Shown here: positions 17,495-25,414 of the stretch, piece by piece
How the letters are laid out: each line of letters begins with the position of its first letter
Position numbering within the stretch: position 1 is the first letter of the stretch
From: Mariprofundus ferrinatatus
GTDB taxonomy: Bacteria; Pseudomonadota; Zetaproteobacteria; Mariprofundales; Mariprofundaceae
DNA: 64,000 nt
Assembly: GCF_002795825.1 (NCBI RefSeq)
Contig: NZ_CP018800.1
Span: 2,106,001 to 2,170,000, forward strand
Reading direction: 5' to 3'
The notes under the pieces: generated by a model
The model's input: the letters and a program-made list of their open reading frames with translations, nothing else
Told to the model about the DNA's origin: nothing
The model's database searches: none
Position numbers and translations under genes: made by a program

Positions 17495-18372
17495 GAATTA
17501 CATCACAAACGATCTATGACACACTCATGGCTGGCATCCGCAACCAGATGCAGACACAGCGAGAGGGCACTGAGCAGATTAGCTCAGGCAGACGTTTTTC
17601 CCGCCCGAGCCAGGATGGTGTTGCCTATAAGACATCACTGGACATTCGCCATGTTCAAAGCGGTATCGATTCAAGCCTTAGCGCTATCGGTGTGGCAAAG
17701 CTGCGGCTGGGCGTTAGTGAAAATGCCCTAGCGCAATTCACTCCAATCATGCAGAGAGCCCAAGTTCTTGCCGTTCAGCAAGCGAACTCAGGGCTTACTG
17801 CCAGCGAGCGCCAGACAGCTGCTGTGGAGGTCGCGGCACTGGAAAACCAGCTGATCTCTCTGGCAAACACTGCCTTTGAAGGCAAGGCATTGTTTGCCGG
17901 CACAGCTACGGACGTACAACCCATTCAGATAGATGGTCTTGGAAATGCCGTCTATCAGGGCAATACTCAGGATAGGAGTGTAGCCATTACGCCGTCAGAG
18001 AGTATCGTCAGCAATGTGCGGGCAGATCACACTGCATTCACTCAGGTGTTCTCATCCATCAAGGCACTTAAAGACGCCCTTACTGGCAACAATGTGCCTG
18101 GCATTCAGGCCTCTATCGACCTGCTATCCAGCGCCACCGCTGCAATGGTTGGCCTCAACGCGGAGGTTGGCGGTAAACTGAACTCCATTAATTTGCGCGA
18201 AGAGACGCTTCTTAGCATGAAAACACAGATGCAGATTAAGCTTAACCAGCATGAAAGCGTGGATATTGCAGAGGTGGCCACAAACCTGAAACAGTCAGAG
18301 GTATCCCTGCAGGCGGCCTATGCTGAAGTTTCCAACTTTAATAAACTGAGCCTGGTAAACTTCCTGAGATGA
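17491..18372 (+). CDS. flgL: hook-filament junction protein FlgL
   Basis: A 293-residue flagellin-like protein: N-terminal RITSQTIYDTLMAGIRNQM and SSGRRFSRPSQDGVAYKTSL, and a C-terminal helix (VATNLKQSEVSLQAAYAEVS). FlgL follows FlgK at the base of the filament. It overlaps flgK upstream and csrA downstream, each by an ATGA, so flgK, flgL and csrA are translationally chained. Confidence 0.95.
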   Translation: MRITSQTIYDTLMAGIRNQMQTQREGTEQISSGRRFSRPSQDGVAYKTSLDIRHVQSGIDSSLSAIGVAKLRLGVSENALAQFTPIMQRAQVLAVQQANSGLTASERQTAAVEVAALENQLISLANTAFEGKALFAGTATDVQPIQIDGLGNAVYQGNTQDRSVAITPSESIVSNVRADHTAFTQVFSSIKALKDALTGNNVPGIQASIDLLSSATAAMVGLNAEVGGKLNSINLREETLLSMKTQMQIKLNQHESVDIAEVATNLKQSEVSLQAAYAEVSNFNKLSLVNFLR

Positions 18373-18596
18373 TAGTCCTGCGCAGGACACTTGGGCAGGC
18401 AATTCATATAGGCGATGATATCCGAATTGTTGTAACTGAAACCGAAAAAAATGGTCGTGTTCATCTGGGCATAGAAGCACCAGATGAAATCAGTATTCAC
18501 CGCCTGGAAATTTACGAGAAGATTCAGGCTGAAAACTTCGCAGCCATCAACGGCAACATCTTGGATTGGCTCAAGGAGATATCAAATGAAGAGTGA
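18369..18596 (+). CDS. csrA: carbon storage regulator CsrA, copy 1
   Basis: The 75-residue protein has the CsrA fold: MIVLRRTLGQAIHIGDDIRI, then VHLGIEAPDEISIHRLEIYEKIQ, with both RNA-contact regions (R6 area and the arginine of IHRLEIY) kept. It is longer than most CsrA proteins by an extra helix at the C-terminus, an extension associated with FliW-responsive CsrA. It sits between flgL and fliW, overlapping both. It probably represses flagellin translation until FliW binds it. Confidence 0.95.
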   Translation: MIVLRRTLGQAIHIGDDIRIVVTETEKNGRVHLGIEAPDEISIHRLEIYEKIQAENFAAINGNILDWLKEISNEE

Positions 18597-19041
18597 ATTA
18601 AAAGGCTGGAAAGCGGAAATCGAAATTGATGACGCAAAAACACTCTGCTTCCCTAACGGCATGGTTGGTTTTCCAGAAGCCAAAAAGTATGTTGTTCTTA
18701 ATTCGGGCCGTGGAGACATTGTCTGCTTCCAGTCTACGGAGCAGACGGAGGCCTCTTTTCTGATGACGCCATGGGATGAGGATCGCCTTGGCCCGACACC
18801 TTCTCTGTCACCGGATCAAAAGGCTGCGCTGAAATATTCCGACAAACATAATATTCTCTGGCTGCTGGTGTTAAACCCATTTGCTGACAAGGACTGGGTA
18901 CTGGCCAACCTGAAAGCTCCTGTTGCTCTGAACCAGAATACAGGATTTGGTATGCAGTGCATTCAGGCGAATACAAATCTTGAGCTTCGCCACCAATGGA
19001 TGCCACAGCCACCTAAGGCTGATGACAAGAAAGCGGCTTGA
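18586..19041 (+). CDS. fliW: flagellar assembly factor FliW (CsrA antagonist)
   Basis: The 151-residue product has the FliW pattern: FPNGMVGFPEAKKYVVLN, FLMTPWDEDRLGP, WLLVLNPFADKDWVLANLKAPVALN and a Q-rich end. FliW binds either flagellin or CsrA, linking flagellin export to flagellin translation. The ATG at 18586 follows AAGGAG by seven bases and lies within the end of csrA-1. It is flanked by two different csrA genes. Confidence 0.94.
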   Translation: MKSELKGWKAEIEIDDAKTLCFPNGMVGFPEAKKYVVLNSGRGDIVCFQSTEQTEASFLMTPWDEDRLGPTPSLSPDQKAALKYSDKHNILWLLVLNPFADKDWVLANLKAPVALNQNTGFGMQCIQANTNLELRHQWMPQPPKADDKKAA

Positions 19042-19083
19042 TGCAGTCGGCAATACTATTAACTCAGGGGCGATAATTTATTT

Positions 19084-19311
19084 ATGCTCATCCTCTCTCG
19101 CATGGCTGGTGAAACTATCATGATCGGCAATGATATTCGCATACAAGTCCTCTCCAATAAGAACGGCCAAGTACGCATTGGCATCAATGCTCCCAGAAGT
19201 ATCTCCGTTAAACGTGAAGAGATAATTAATCACGAAAAAACTGAGATGCCGGATGACTTACCCGCAATCGAGACGCCTTCTTCATCTAAACAGGGTTCAG
19301 AACCGATCTAG
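19084..19311 (+). CDS. csrA: carbon storage regulator CsrA, copy 2
   Basis: A 75-residue CsrA whose core ([38 protein letters not shown]) is closer to the textbook protein than copy 1. The tail after residue 55 is different: acidic and serine-rich, with no extra helix evident. R6 and the KREEI arginine are present. It lies 42 bases after fliW; CAGGGGCG is the only ribosome-site candidate and is rather distant, so expression may be low. Copies 1 and 2 may differ in FliW response or RNA targets. Confidence 0.92.
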   Translation: MLILSRMAGETIMIGNDIRIQVLSNKNGQVRIGINAPRSISVKREEIINHEKTEMPDDLPAIETPSSSKQGSEPI

Positions 19312-19322
19312 CCCATCAAGTT

Positions 19323-19338
19323 TGGCATGGTCAATGCT
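19323..19338 (+). promoter_or_regulatory. sigma-54 promoter for the tandem transglycosylase gene
   Basis: TGGCATGGTCAATGCT agrees with the -24/-12 consensus apart from two positions and has the exact GG/GC spacing. As at fliQ, the predicted +1 (about 19349) lies at the annotated ATG. Either the mRNA is leaderless or translation starts at a later codon. Confidence 0.5.
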
Positions 19339-19347
19339 TAGTAATAA

Positions 19348-20520
19348 ATGATGAGTCCGCCAACTATAGCCCAACCGATTGCTCAAGAAGCGCATCTGCG
19401 TACAAACAACCGTATGCGCCCGGTTGCAAATGGCCAGGCAGATGCATTTCGTCAATCACTGAGAACCCATGTCAACAACCACGAAACCGACGAAGCGAAC
19501 CTGAAGCGAATCATTCACAAGGCAGCGCAATTCAATGATCTTGATCCGGGATTGATAAGGGCTGTGATTCAGGCGCAGAGTAATTGTGATCCCAAAGCTG
19601 TATCTCCGGCAGGAGCACAGGGTTTAATGCAGCTGATGCCAGAAACAGCGGCCGAGCTCGGCATCAAGGATGCATTTGATCCGGAACAGAATGTTATGGG
19701 TGCCAGCCGCTATCTGAAAAGCCTCGTTGACCGGTACGATGGTGATATGGGTCGAGCCCTCAGGGCTTATACATGGGGCATGGGAAATGTGGATAGGAAT
19801 CCGAATCCACCACCGCTGGAGGTTGAAAGGTTTGTGGCAAAGGTTTCCGCCGCCGCATCTCTGGAAATCGCAACTTCCACAGCTGTCCGGCCATCCACCA
19901 GTACCCTGTTGGCCGAGATGTCAGCTACTATCCAAATCAGGCCAGAACAACCATTTGGGATGGATGCGGTTCAATACAAAGCGAAGCGAAGTGGTGTGGA
20001 TGGCATTATTCATCAGGCGGCCCAACACTATAACCTGAACCCAGATCTGATTGCTGCTGTTATCCATACCGAAAGTAATTTTGATAAAAATGCCGTGTCA
20101 CACGCAGGAGCTCAGGGGCTGATGCAGTTGATGCCAGCTACGGCAGCGGAACTCGGCGTCACAAACCCTTATGATCCAGAGCAGAACATCATGGGTGCCA
20201 GTCGCTACCTGAAGGGGCTTGTTGACCGTTACGATGGTGACCTGCGCCTTGCTCTTGCCGCTTATAACTGGGGAATGGGGAACCTTGAACGCCAACCCGG
20301 CAGGCTACCTGCAGAGACATCAAACTACATTGCAAAGGTACTGGCCTTGATTCCGGCAGAGGTGGAATATGCCGTGACTACAGGTGAAATGACTCCTGCG
20401 GAGCAGATTTTGCAACAGGCGGGGCAAGAGGCAATATCCCCTGACAAAATAGCACCAACCATTGGGCAGGCGACACAGACTTATGCTCGCGACGCACTTC
20501 GGATAAAAACCAGCACCTGA
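19348..20520 (+). CDS. flagellar-cluster lytic transglycosylase with two SLT domains, first one inactive-looking
   Basis: The 390-residue protein contains two tandem Slt70-type (GH23) catalytic domains. Domain 1 covers about residues 50-150 and domain 2 about 215-315. In domain 2 the catalytic Glu is in IHTESNF (E242), followed by GAQGLMQLMP and the AYNWGMGN motif. In domain 1 the same position is Gln (IQAQSNC, Q77), while GAQGLMQLMP is kept, so it should bind but not cut. No signal peptide is visible, so it may leave by the flagellar export gate. It plausibly replaces the muramidase missing from FlgJ. The start has no clear ribosome site. Confidence 0.85.
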   Translation: MMSPPTIAQPIAQEAHLRTNNRMRPVANGQADAFRQSLRTHVNNHETDEANLKRIIHKAAQFNDLDPGLIRAVIQAQSNCDPKAVSPAGAQGLMQLMPETAAELGIKDAFDPEQNVMGASRYLKSLVDRYDGDMGRALRAYTWGMGNVDRNPNPPPLEVERFVAKVSAAASLEIATSTAVRPSTSTLLAEMSATIQIRPEQPFGMDAVQYKAKRSGVDGIIHQAAQHYNLNPDLIAAVIHTESNFDKNAVSHAGAQGLMQLMPATAAELGVTNPYDPEQNIMGASRYLKGLVDRYDGDLRLALAAYNWGMGNLERQPGRLPAETSNYIAKVLALIPAEVEYAVTTGEMTPAEQILQQAGQEAISPDKIAPTIGQATQTYARDALRIKTST

Positions 20521-20588
20521 TTCTAAGGGGATGAAAGCGGATCTACTAACTGCGAATTGGCACTACGCTTGGTGGCAGGTCGGGGCTG

Positions 20589-20906
20589 TCAGCTCAAAAT
20601 AGAGGCCACCTGACTGGAGGTGTTTAGTCTTTTGCTGGCGCCTTCAACAGCAGAAAGTTTTTCAGCTGTTTCTTTTAATCTATGCGACACAAGCCTCTGC
20701 AGCCGACGGTGCTGCTGATCAAGGTGTACCATGGCCTGCAGGGCAGTATTATCCATATCGTCTGCAGCAACCCCCGCTTTCAGCTGCATGAAGGTTTGCT
20801 CATATTCAGACTCAAGCGTTGACAGTTTCTGCCACTTATCTGCCCGTATAAAGCGCTGCATGCTTTCTATCAGGCGCAGGCAATGTGAAATATGATGATC
20901 AATCAT
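20589..20906 (-). CDS. fliT: FliD chaperone FliT
   Basis: A 105-residue helical protein starting MIDHHISHCLRLIESMQRF, overlapping the fliS stop by one base. Length, helical content and place directly after fliD-fliS identify it as FliT, which escorts FliD. It is convergent with the transglycosylase gene. A decayed second copy lies after fliS2 at 25280-25412. Confidence 0.78.
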   Translation of the reverse strand: MIDHHISHCLRLIESMQRFIRADKWQKLSTLESEYEQTFMQLKAGVAADDMDNTALQAMVHLDQQHRRLQRLVSHRLKETAEKLSAVEGASKRLNTSSQVASILS

Positions 20907-21307
20907 TAATAGCCATTAACCTGTCTTGACTGGGAGGATGAATCACCGTCAGCCAGCCCCTGCCATCCTTCGCGAAGGGTGTTTGCAAGTGCCAACACCT
21001 CATCAATGGCTCCTGCAATATCACCGCCAGTACTAGCTTCCATTAGCCTTCGGTTCATATAGGCATAAAGACTGCCCAGGCTGCTAGCGATTGTTCCGCC
21101 ATTTTCTGAATCTAGGCTTGTAATAAGCTCGACAAGTGCTTCTATTGCGCGAGAAAGGTGTTGTGCCTCAGCGACATAGTTTTTCTCCTTACCTGCGAAC
21201 TTGGCAAGGTTCAGTGACTTGATCAAAACATCATAAGTCAAAAGCACTAACTCAAGTGGGCTGGCGCCCTCTACCTGAACACCGCGATATTTTTGATACC
21301 CTGTCAT
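20906..21307 (-). CDS. fliS: flagellin chaperone FliS, copy 1
   Basis: The 133-residue product starts MTGYQKYRGVQVEGASP with AGGAG seven bases upstream, and has the family's LLTYDVLIKSL and LREGWQGLA stretches. It binds flagellin's C-terminus before export. A longer frame reaching 21364 would enter fliD and is unlikely. It is about three quarters identical to copy 2 at 25415, far less than the near-identity of the flagellin and FlaG pairs. Confidence 0.95.
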   Translation of the reverse strand: MTGYQKYRGVQVEGASPLELVLLTYDVLIKSLNLAKFAGKEKNYVAEAQHLSRAIEALVELITSLDSENGGTIASSLGSLYAYMNRRLMEASTGGDIAGAIDEVLALANTLREGWQGLADGDSSSQSRQVNGY

Positions 21308-21318
21308 AGAATTCTCCT

Positions 21319-23703
21319 CTATCTCTGGTTCGCACTCATTGCAGTGATCTGCTGACTTAACCACGCTCCTGTGGCATTGGATTGAGACATAAACCGTTCC
21401 ATCGCCAAGAACTGGCTCATAAGGCGCTCCCGCTCCTTGTCCAACTGCAAGGTAAGGCTGTCAATCTGTGATTGTAGACTGTCATATGTACTAACTGATG
21501 AATCAACACTCATCTGAGTTAGACCGGTAACAGGAAACGTATAAGCCTCCAGAGTGCTGCTCATTTGGGCTGCAAGCCCAAGGTTCACGGACATAGTACC
21601 AACAGCCCCTGTGGCTGTTCCGGAGTAGGCCAGCAATAAGCCATCAATATTTCCGCTGCTTCCGGTAAGTACCTGTCCATTTCCTGTGGCAGCAATGCCA
21701 CCAATTGTTCCAGCTACATCCTGACCAGCATATGTCTGGTCAATAATGCCCAGGTTATTGGCGGACTGTGCAACCGTGAAGCTCTCCGCAGATCCATAAT
21801 CATTGCTCTGCAGCTGCAGGAAGTTTCCGGAAGCGGAAGCGCTAAGCTGCATGGCATGACGCCCCTCCTGAACAACCGTATCAGCTCCGAATGCAAGGGA
21901 TCCCCCGCCTTCATTGTTAGCGGTCATAGAGAGTGTAAGATTACTATCCCCAGACTGATTGTCAGTAATGGTGACCTGTCCTGATGCATTCAAACTGGCC
22001 GCAACATTCTGACCAAATTCCACCTGAATGGAGGCCAAAAGATCCGCAATAGTGTCAGTTGCCGGATCCGCAACAGTAAAAGTATAGTTAACTGCAGAGC
22101 CGAATCGGTTTGTGCCGCCAATAGTAATGGTGTCTCCCGCCACAATTCCAAGGCTGCCACCGGCGCCATCGGTCAAATCCTGCAACAGCGAAGCGCTGGT
22201 GGCAGGCGTACCAAGGCCGGTGACCAGAGCCGTGCTCATCTGGCGCTGCTCTGTATAGGTTGCAGTAAACTCAGCATTAAGAGCTGAAACAATACTACTC
22301 AAACTCTGACCATTGGTAAGGTTCACTACAGCCTGGCGAGCTGATCCATCTGTAATGGTCACCTGCTCGGCTCCGGCAAGTCCGCCCGAAAGGTCCGTTG
22401 TGCCAGTGACTGTCGCCTGCAGGGCAGCAGCTGTAATATTCACTGCATAGCTGCCAGCTACTGTGTTCGCTCCATATGTTAGGAATTCCAAGGCAGAATT
22501 GTTGCTCGTACCGCTTGCTGCGAAAAGATCCCGTACGGAGTTAGGATCTGTGCTCAGAAGGTTATCCAGTCTGGATGAATTGATGCCAAGATGTCCTTTG
22601 CTGTCCGGCTCTACGCCGATCATGGCCAGGCTATTTCTGTCGCTGGCCAGACCCGAAACAGTGCTAAGCAGGCTTCCAGCTAGCTGAGACTTGACCTGGC
22701 GTAATAAGGACTCATTGGCAAGGGGGCCGCTTGTCTTGGTATCAGGGTTGAAAGTCATTTGCGTATTGATGAAGTCCATGACCTCATTGTAGCTATCTAC
22801 AACCGCTTGAACCTTCCCCTTCACCGCCGCCGTATCAACAGACGTATTCACTGTGATGGTTGTAGCTGGGTCGGCACTTTTCAAATCAAGCGTATAGCCG
22901 GCAAGGGCATCACTGATCGAGTTGCTTTCACGGCTAATTGTAAGGTTGTCCACATCGATAGAGGCATCAGCCGCAGCCTGCAGGGTTTGCCTTGCATTAC
23001 CCTGGGCAGCAGCACCAAGCTGCAGGTTGGCAAGACCTCCAGCCGCATCCAGATCTGTACCGGCAAGATTTACCACACCATTGGTCAAGCCGGTATCATC
23101 GGCGGCCAGAATCAGACGGAAATCACTGGCTCCAACCTTGAGAATGCTTGCGCTCACGCCAGTGGCATCACTGCCCGTATTCAACTGGTTGATTTTATCC
23201 CTTATGTCTCGAAGTGAGTCCGTACTTGCCACATTGATGGTTTTTGCACTCGCGGATTTACCCTGAATGGTAAAAGTGCCAGCTGTATAGCCTAGCCCAG
23301 CCGTATCACTGGTAATAGCAGTGCCTGTAGAGTCTTTGACGGCTGAGCTTGAGCCCAGTTTCTCAGCGGCAGCCAGCTGATTTACCTTAATGGTGTGACT
23401 GCCCGCTGCAGCGCTTGATGAAGGTGTTACAGTCAGTAGTGAATCTGCACTGGTAGCGGTATTGCTTCCAAGCGTTGACTGGTTTACCAGAAAATTAGCT
23501 TGGTTAGCCAGTTCGAGAAACTTGGAACGCAGTGATGAGAGTGATGAGTCCAATTGACTAATGAGCCTCTGCTTGATCAACTCATCAGCCTGCTTGTCTT
23601 GCAAGAGGGTTACCTTTCTACCCTCAATCTTCATTAGCTGATCGACAATGTTTGCCGAGTCAATGCCTGACGATAATCCTGATATGCTACTGCTACTCAC
23701 CAT
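21319..23703 (-). CDS. fliD: filament cap protein FliD, long form
   Basis: The 794-residue cap protein starts MVSSSSISGLSSGIDSANIV after AGGAG. N-terminal coiled coil (residues about 20-70) and C-terminal helix (SLTLQLDKERERLMSQFLAMERFM) are typical. It is longer than most FliD proteins; residues about 400-700 look like repeated beta-rich inserts with hook IN-like motifs (QSLSSIVSALNAEF; DTIADLLASIQVEF). It caps the filament and folds flagellin subunits. It is the only fliD in the window although flagellin, FlaG and FliS occur twice. Confidence 0.96.
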   Translation of the reverse strand: MVSSSSISGLSSGIDSANIVDQLMKIEGRKVTLLQDKQADELIKQRLISQLDSSLSSLRSKFLELANQANFLVNQSTLGSNTATSADSLLTVTPSSSAAAGSHTIKVNQLAAAEKLGSSSAVKDSTGTAITSDTAGLGYTAGTFTIQGKSASAKTINVASTDSLRDIRDKINQLNTGSDATGVSASILKVGASDFRLILAADDTGLTNGVVNLAGTDLDAAGGLANLQLGAAAQGNARQTLQAAADASIDVDNLTISRESNSISDALAGYTLDLKSADPATTITVNTSVDTAAVKGKVQAVVDSYNEVMDFINTQMTFNPDTKTSGPLANESLLRQVKSQLAGSLLSTVSGLASDRNSLAMIGVEPDSKGHLGINSSRLDNLLSTDPNSVRDLFAASGTSNNSALEFLTYGANTVAGSYAVNITAAALQATVTGTTDLSGGLAGAEQVTITDGSARQAVVNLTNGQSLSSIVSALNAEFTATYTEQRQMSTALVTGLGTPATSASLLQDLTDGAGGSLGIVAGDTITIGGTNRFGSAVNYTFTVADPATDTIADLLASIQVEFGQNVAASLNASGQVTITDNQSGDSNLTLSMTANNEGGGSLAFGADTVVQEGRHAMQLSASASGNFLQLQSNDYGSAESFTVAQSANNLGIIDQTYAGQDVAGTIGGIAATGNGQVLTGSSGNIDGLLLAYSGTATGAVGTMSVNLGLAAQMSSTLEAYTFPVTGLTQMSVDSSVSTYDSLQSQIDSLTLQLDKERERLMSQFLAMERFMSQSNATGAWLSQQITAMSANQR

Positions 23704-23714
23704 TTTGAAAGCTC

Positions 23715-24083
23715 CTAGGCATTCCTATCAAGGATCATGCCAATCATCTCACTCATGGCGGCCTGCTGCTCAATGAGCTTCTTGGGCGGTATTTCCCGCA
23801 CGACTTCGCCTGTTGCGTTATCCTTGATCTGCACATAGAGCCTGTTCAAACGCTCTTCATAACCAAAGCTCAACCGCTCGCTTGAAGCTGCTGTTAATCT
23901 GGCATTCGCTTGCGCAACAGCCTCCTTAACAGCCTCACTATCAACAGGTGCGTCTTGCTTCTGTACCGTTTTATCCAAATCTTTCGAATTGCTTACAACA
24001 AGGGGCTTTTGCTGCGCCGCTGTCCCTATGGCACTAGAAGTAGCTGTTGATGAAGCAATATTATTAATATTGATTGCACTCAT
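23715..24083 (-). CDS. flaG: FlaG protein, copy 1
   Basis: A 122-residue protein with a variable Ser/Thr-rich N-terminus and the FlaG domain in the C-terminal half (FGYEERLNRLYVQIKDNATGEVVREIPPKKLIE). FlaG influences filament length in polar flagella. A strong AAAGGAGG precedes the ATG. It lies between fliC1 and fliD and differs from copy 2 only in the last residues (DRNA versus DKSV). The fliC1 terminator just upstream implies that FlaG is expressed by read-through. Confidence 0.93.
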   Translation of the reverse strand: MSAININNIASSTATSSAIGTAAQQKPLVVSNSKDLDKTVQKQDAPVDSEAVKEAVAQANARLTAASSERLSFGYEERLNRLYVQIKDNATGEVVREIPPKKLIEQQAAMSEMIGMILDRNA

Positions 24084-24110
24084 AACAATTTACCTCCTTT
24101 TGGGTTTTGA

Positions 24111-24151
24111 AAGAAAAGAGGCCGGCAAAGGTTTTCGCCTCAACCGGCCTC
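24111..24151 (-). terminator. Rho-independent terminator after fliC1
   Basis: On the minus strand a perfect 8-bp stem (GAGGCCGG / CCGGCCTC) closes an 18-base loop and is followed by TTTTCTTT. It stands between the flagellin stop and flaG, so it should separate abundant flagellin mRNA from the downstream flaG-fliD-fliS-fliT message. An identical copy follows fliC2. Confidence 0.85.
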
Positions 24152-24180
24152 TCCTTCTACTCATGGATCAAGCTGATTGA

Positions 24181-25017
24181 TTACCTGAACAGTGAAAGAA
24201 CGTTCTGCGAAGACTGGTTGGCCTGAGCCAGCATCGATGTGCCGGCCTGCACCAGAACCTGAGACTTCGTGAAGTCAGCCATCTCCTTCGCCATGTCGGC
24301 ATCCTTGATGGTTGAGATCGAGGCACTTACCTGCTCCATCTGAGTCGCCAGATTAGCACTTACGTAGCTCAACTGGTTCACAGCAGCACCAAACGAAGCA
24401 CGGTCTGTAGTCAGGCCGTCCAGTGCAGTATTGAGGGTGTCAATAGCTGTAGCTGCACCCGATGCAGTAGTGAGGTCAATAGCAGCAATACCCAGGCCGG
24501 TTGTGGCTGTGGTAAAGTCTGCACTGAAATCAACCGCCACCTGGTCATTAGCACTGTTTGCAGCGCCAACCTGGAAGGTGGTAGTTGAAGCCCCGGAACC
24601 GTCGAGCAGCTTGGTACCGTTGTAGTTAACACCGTTGGCGATTTTGTCGATCTGACCAAGAAGGTTAGCGGCCTCGCCAGCCAGCTTGGTGCGCTCATTT
24701 GCACCGTTGTTCGCACTTGCAGCCTGAGTTGCCAGAACCTGCAAACGACGAACCATGTTCTCAATCTCATTTACACCAGATTCAGCAGTTTTCACCATGG
24801 CGGTTGCCTGAAGTGAATTCTGAGAAGCTGCTTCCAGTTTACCCTTCTCGCCCTGAAGCTTGGCTGAAATCGCATAACCTGCTGCATCGTCTGATGCAGA
24901 GTTAATCCGGAAGCCCGAAGACAGGCGCTCCAGTGACTTGTTCATGTTTGACGAGTTGATGTTCATGTTCTTCAGGGCTGAAATGGAACCCATATTGGTT
25001 TGTACGGACATTGGCAT
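24181..25017 (-). CDS. fliC: flagellin, copy 1
   Basis: The 278-residue flagellin has conserved D0/D1 ends (SLERLSSGFRINSASDDAAG; ADFTKSQVLVQAGTSMLAQA, ending LSLFR) and a short, Ser/Thr/Ala-rich middle (about residues 135-200) instead of large D2/D3 domains. Those residues are plausible O-glycosylation sites given the neighbouring island. Copy 2 differs in the protein only at residue 2 (Pro here, Ala there). It has its own sigma-28 promoter, a CsrA-type leader and a terminator. Confidence 0.97.
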   Translation of the reverse strand: MPMSVQTNMGSISALKNMNINSSNMNKSLERLSSGFRINSASDDAAGYAISAKLQGEKGKLEAASQNSLQATAMVKTAESGVNEIENMVRRLQVLATQAASANNGANERTKLAGEAANLLGQIDKIANGVNYNGTKLLDGSGASTTTFQVGAANSANDQVAVDFSADFTTATTGLGIAAIDLTTASGAATAIDTLNTALDGLTTDRASFGAAVNQLSYVSANLATQMEQVSASISTIKDADMAKEMADFTKSQVLVQAGTSMLAQANQSSQNVLSLFR

Positions 25018-25119
25018 AATATTCTCTCCTTAGTATGTATAATAGGTTACGTAAACGACATCATGCCCTGTTACGTTCGAGCCTCTGAGCTCTTCCGGGA
25101 AGATTCTTTCCTCCGGTAC
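25018..25119 (-). promoter_or_regulatory. fliC1 leader with GGA motifs (probable CsrA target) and hairpins
   Basis: The roughly 100-base leader holds GGA motifs near its 5' end (CCGGAGGAAAG), in the middle (CCCGGAAGAG) and over the ribosome site (CTAAGGAGAG). A stem CGTAA/TTACG lies between them. This is the layout of CsrA-repressed flagellin leaders. The same elements recur in the fliC2 leader although intervening sequence has drifted. Confidence 0.55.
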
Positions 25120-25125
25120 AGATAT

Positions 25126-25152
25126 CTATCGCCAGAGAAATCTCCAACTTTA
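25126..25152 (-). promoter_or_regulatory. sigma-28 promoter of fliC1
   Basis: Minus strand reads TAAAGTTG, an 11-base spacer, then GGCGATAG: -35 matches 7 of 8 and -10 matches 6 of 8 of TAAAGTTT-N11-GCCGATAA, with exact spacing. RNA should start near 25119. Confidence 0.85.
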
Positions 25153-25279
25153 AATTTTTTCAGAAATTTCTGGCAGCTTGTATCGCGATACTTTTTGGGG
25201 TTATGGAGTAACCTGATACTTTATTGCAAATGCAGGCTTACCATTGGACGCTGCCTGCAGGAAACGCTTGGCACTTCTC

Positions 25280-25412
25280 TTGTCACCTTCAGCTGTGTGA
25301 AGGTTTGGTCATATTCGTACTATAGCGTTGATAGCTTCTGCCTCTTTCCTTGCCGTATAAGTCGACACATGCTCTTTATCAGAAGCAGGCAGCGTGAAAA
25401 GTGTTGATTATC
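25280..25412 (-). pseudogene. decayed second fliT after fliS2
   Basis: This stretch aligns base for base with the 5' part of fliT (20776-20906): shared words include CAGCTG-TGAAGGTTTG, TCATATTC and GCCGTATAA in plus-strand reading. Substitutions and small indels have removed the start codon and broken the frame. It follows fliS2 exactly as fliT follows fliS1, so it is a relic of an older duplication of the whole filament block. The adjoining 25153-25279 region matches 27355-27465 loosely and holds no gene. Confidence 0.7.
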
Positions 25413-25414
25413 TT

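Larger units (their letters stand above)
23728..25034 (-). repeat. flaG-fliC direct repeat, unit 1 (about 1.3 kb)
   Basis: Unit 1 runs from the 3' end of flaG1 to just upstream of the fliC1 ATG and matches 25931-27237 at a constant offset of 2203 bases. I see only a few mismatches, clustered at the 5' end of fliC and at codon 2. Similarity drops sharply at both borders. Confidence 0.93.
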
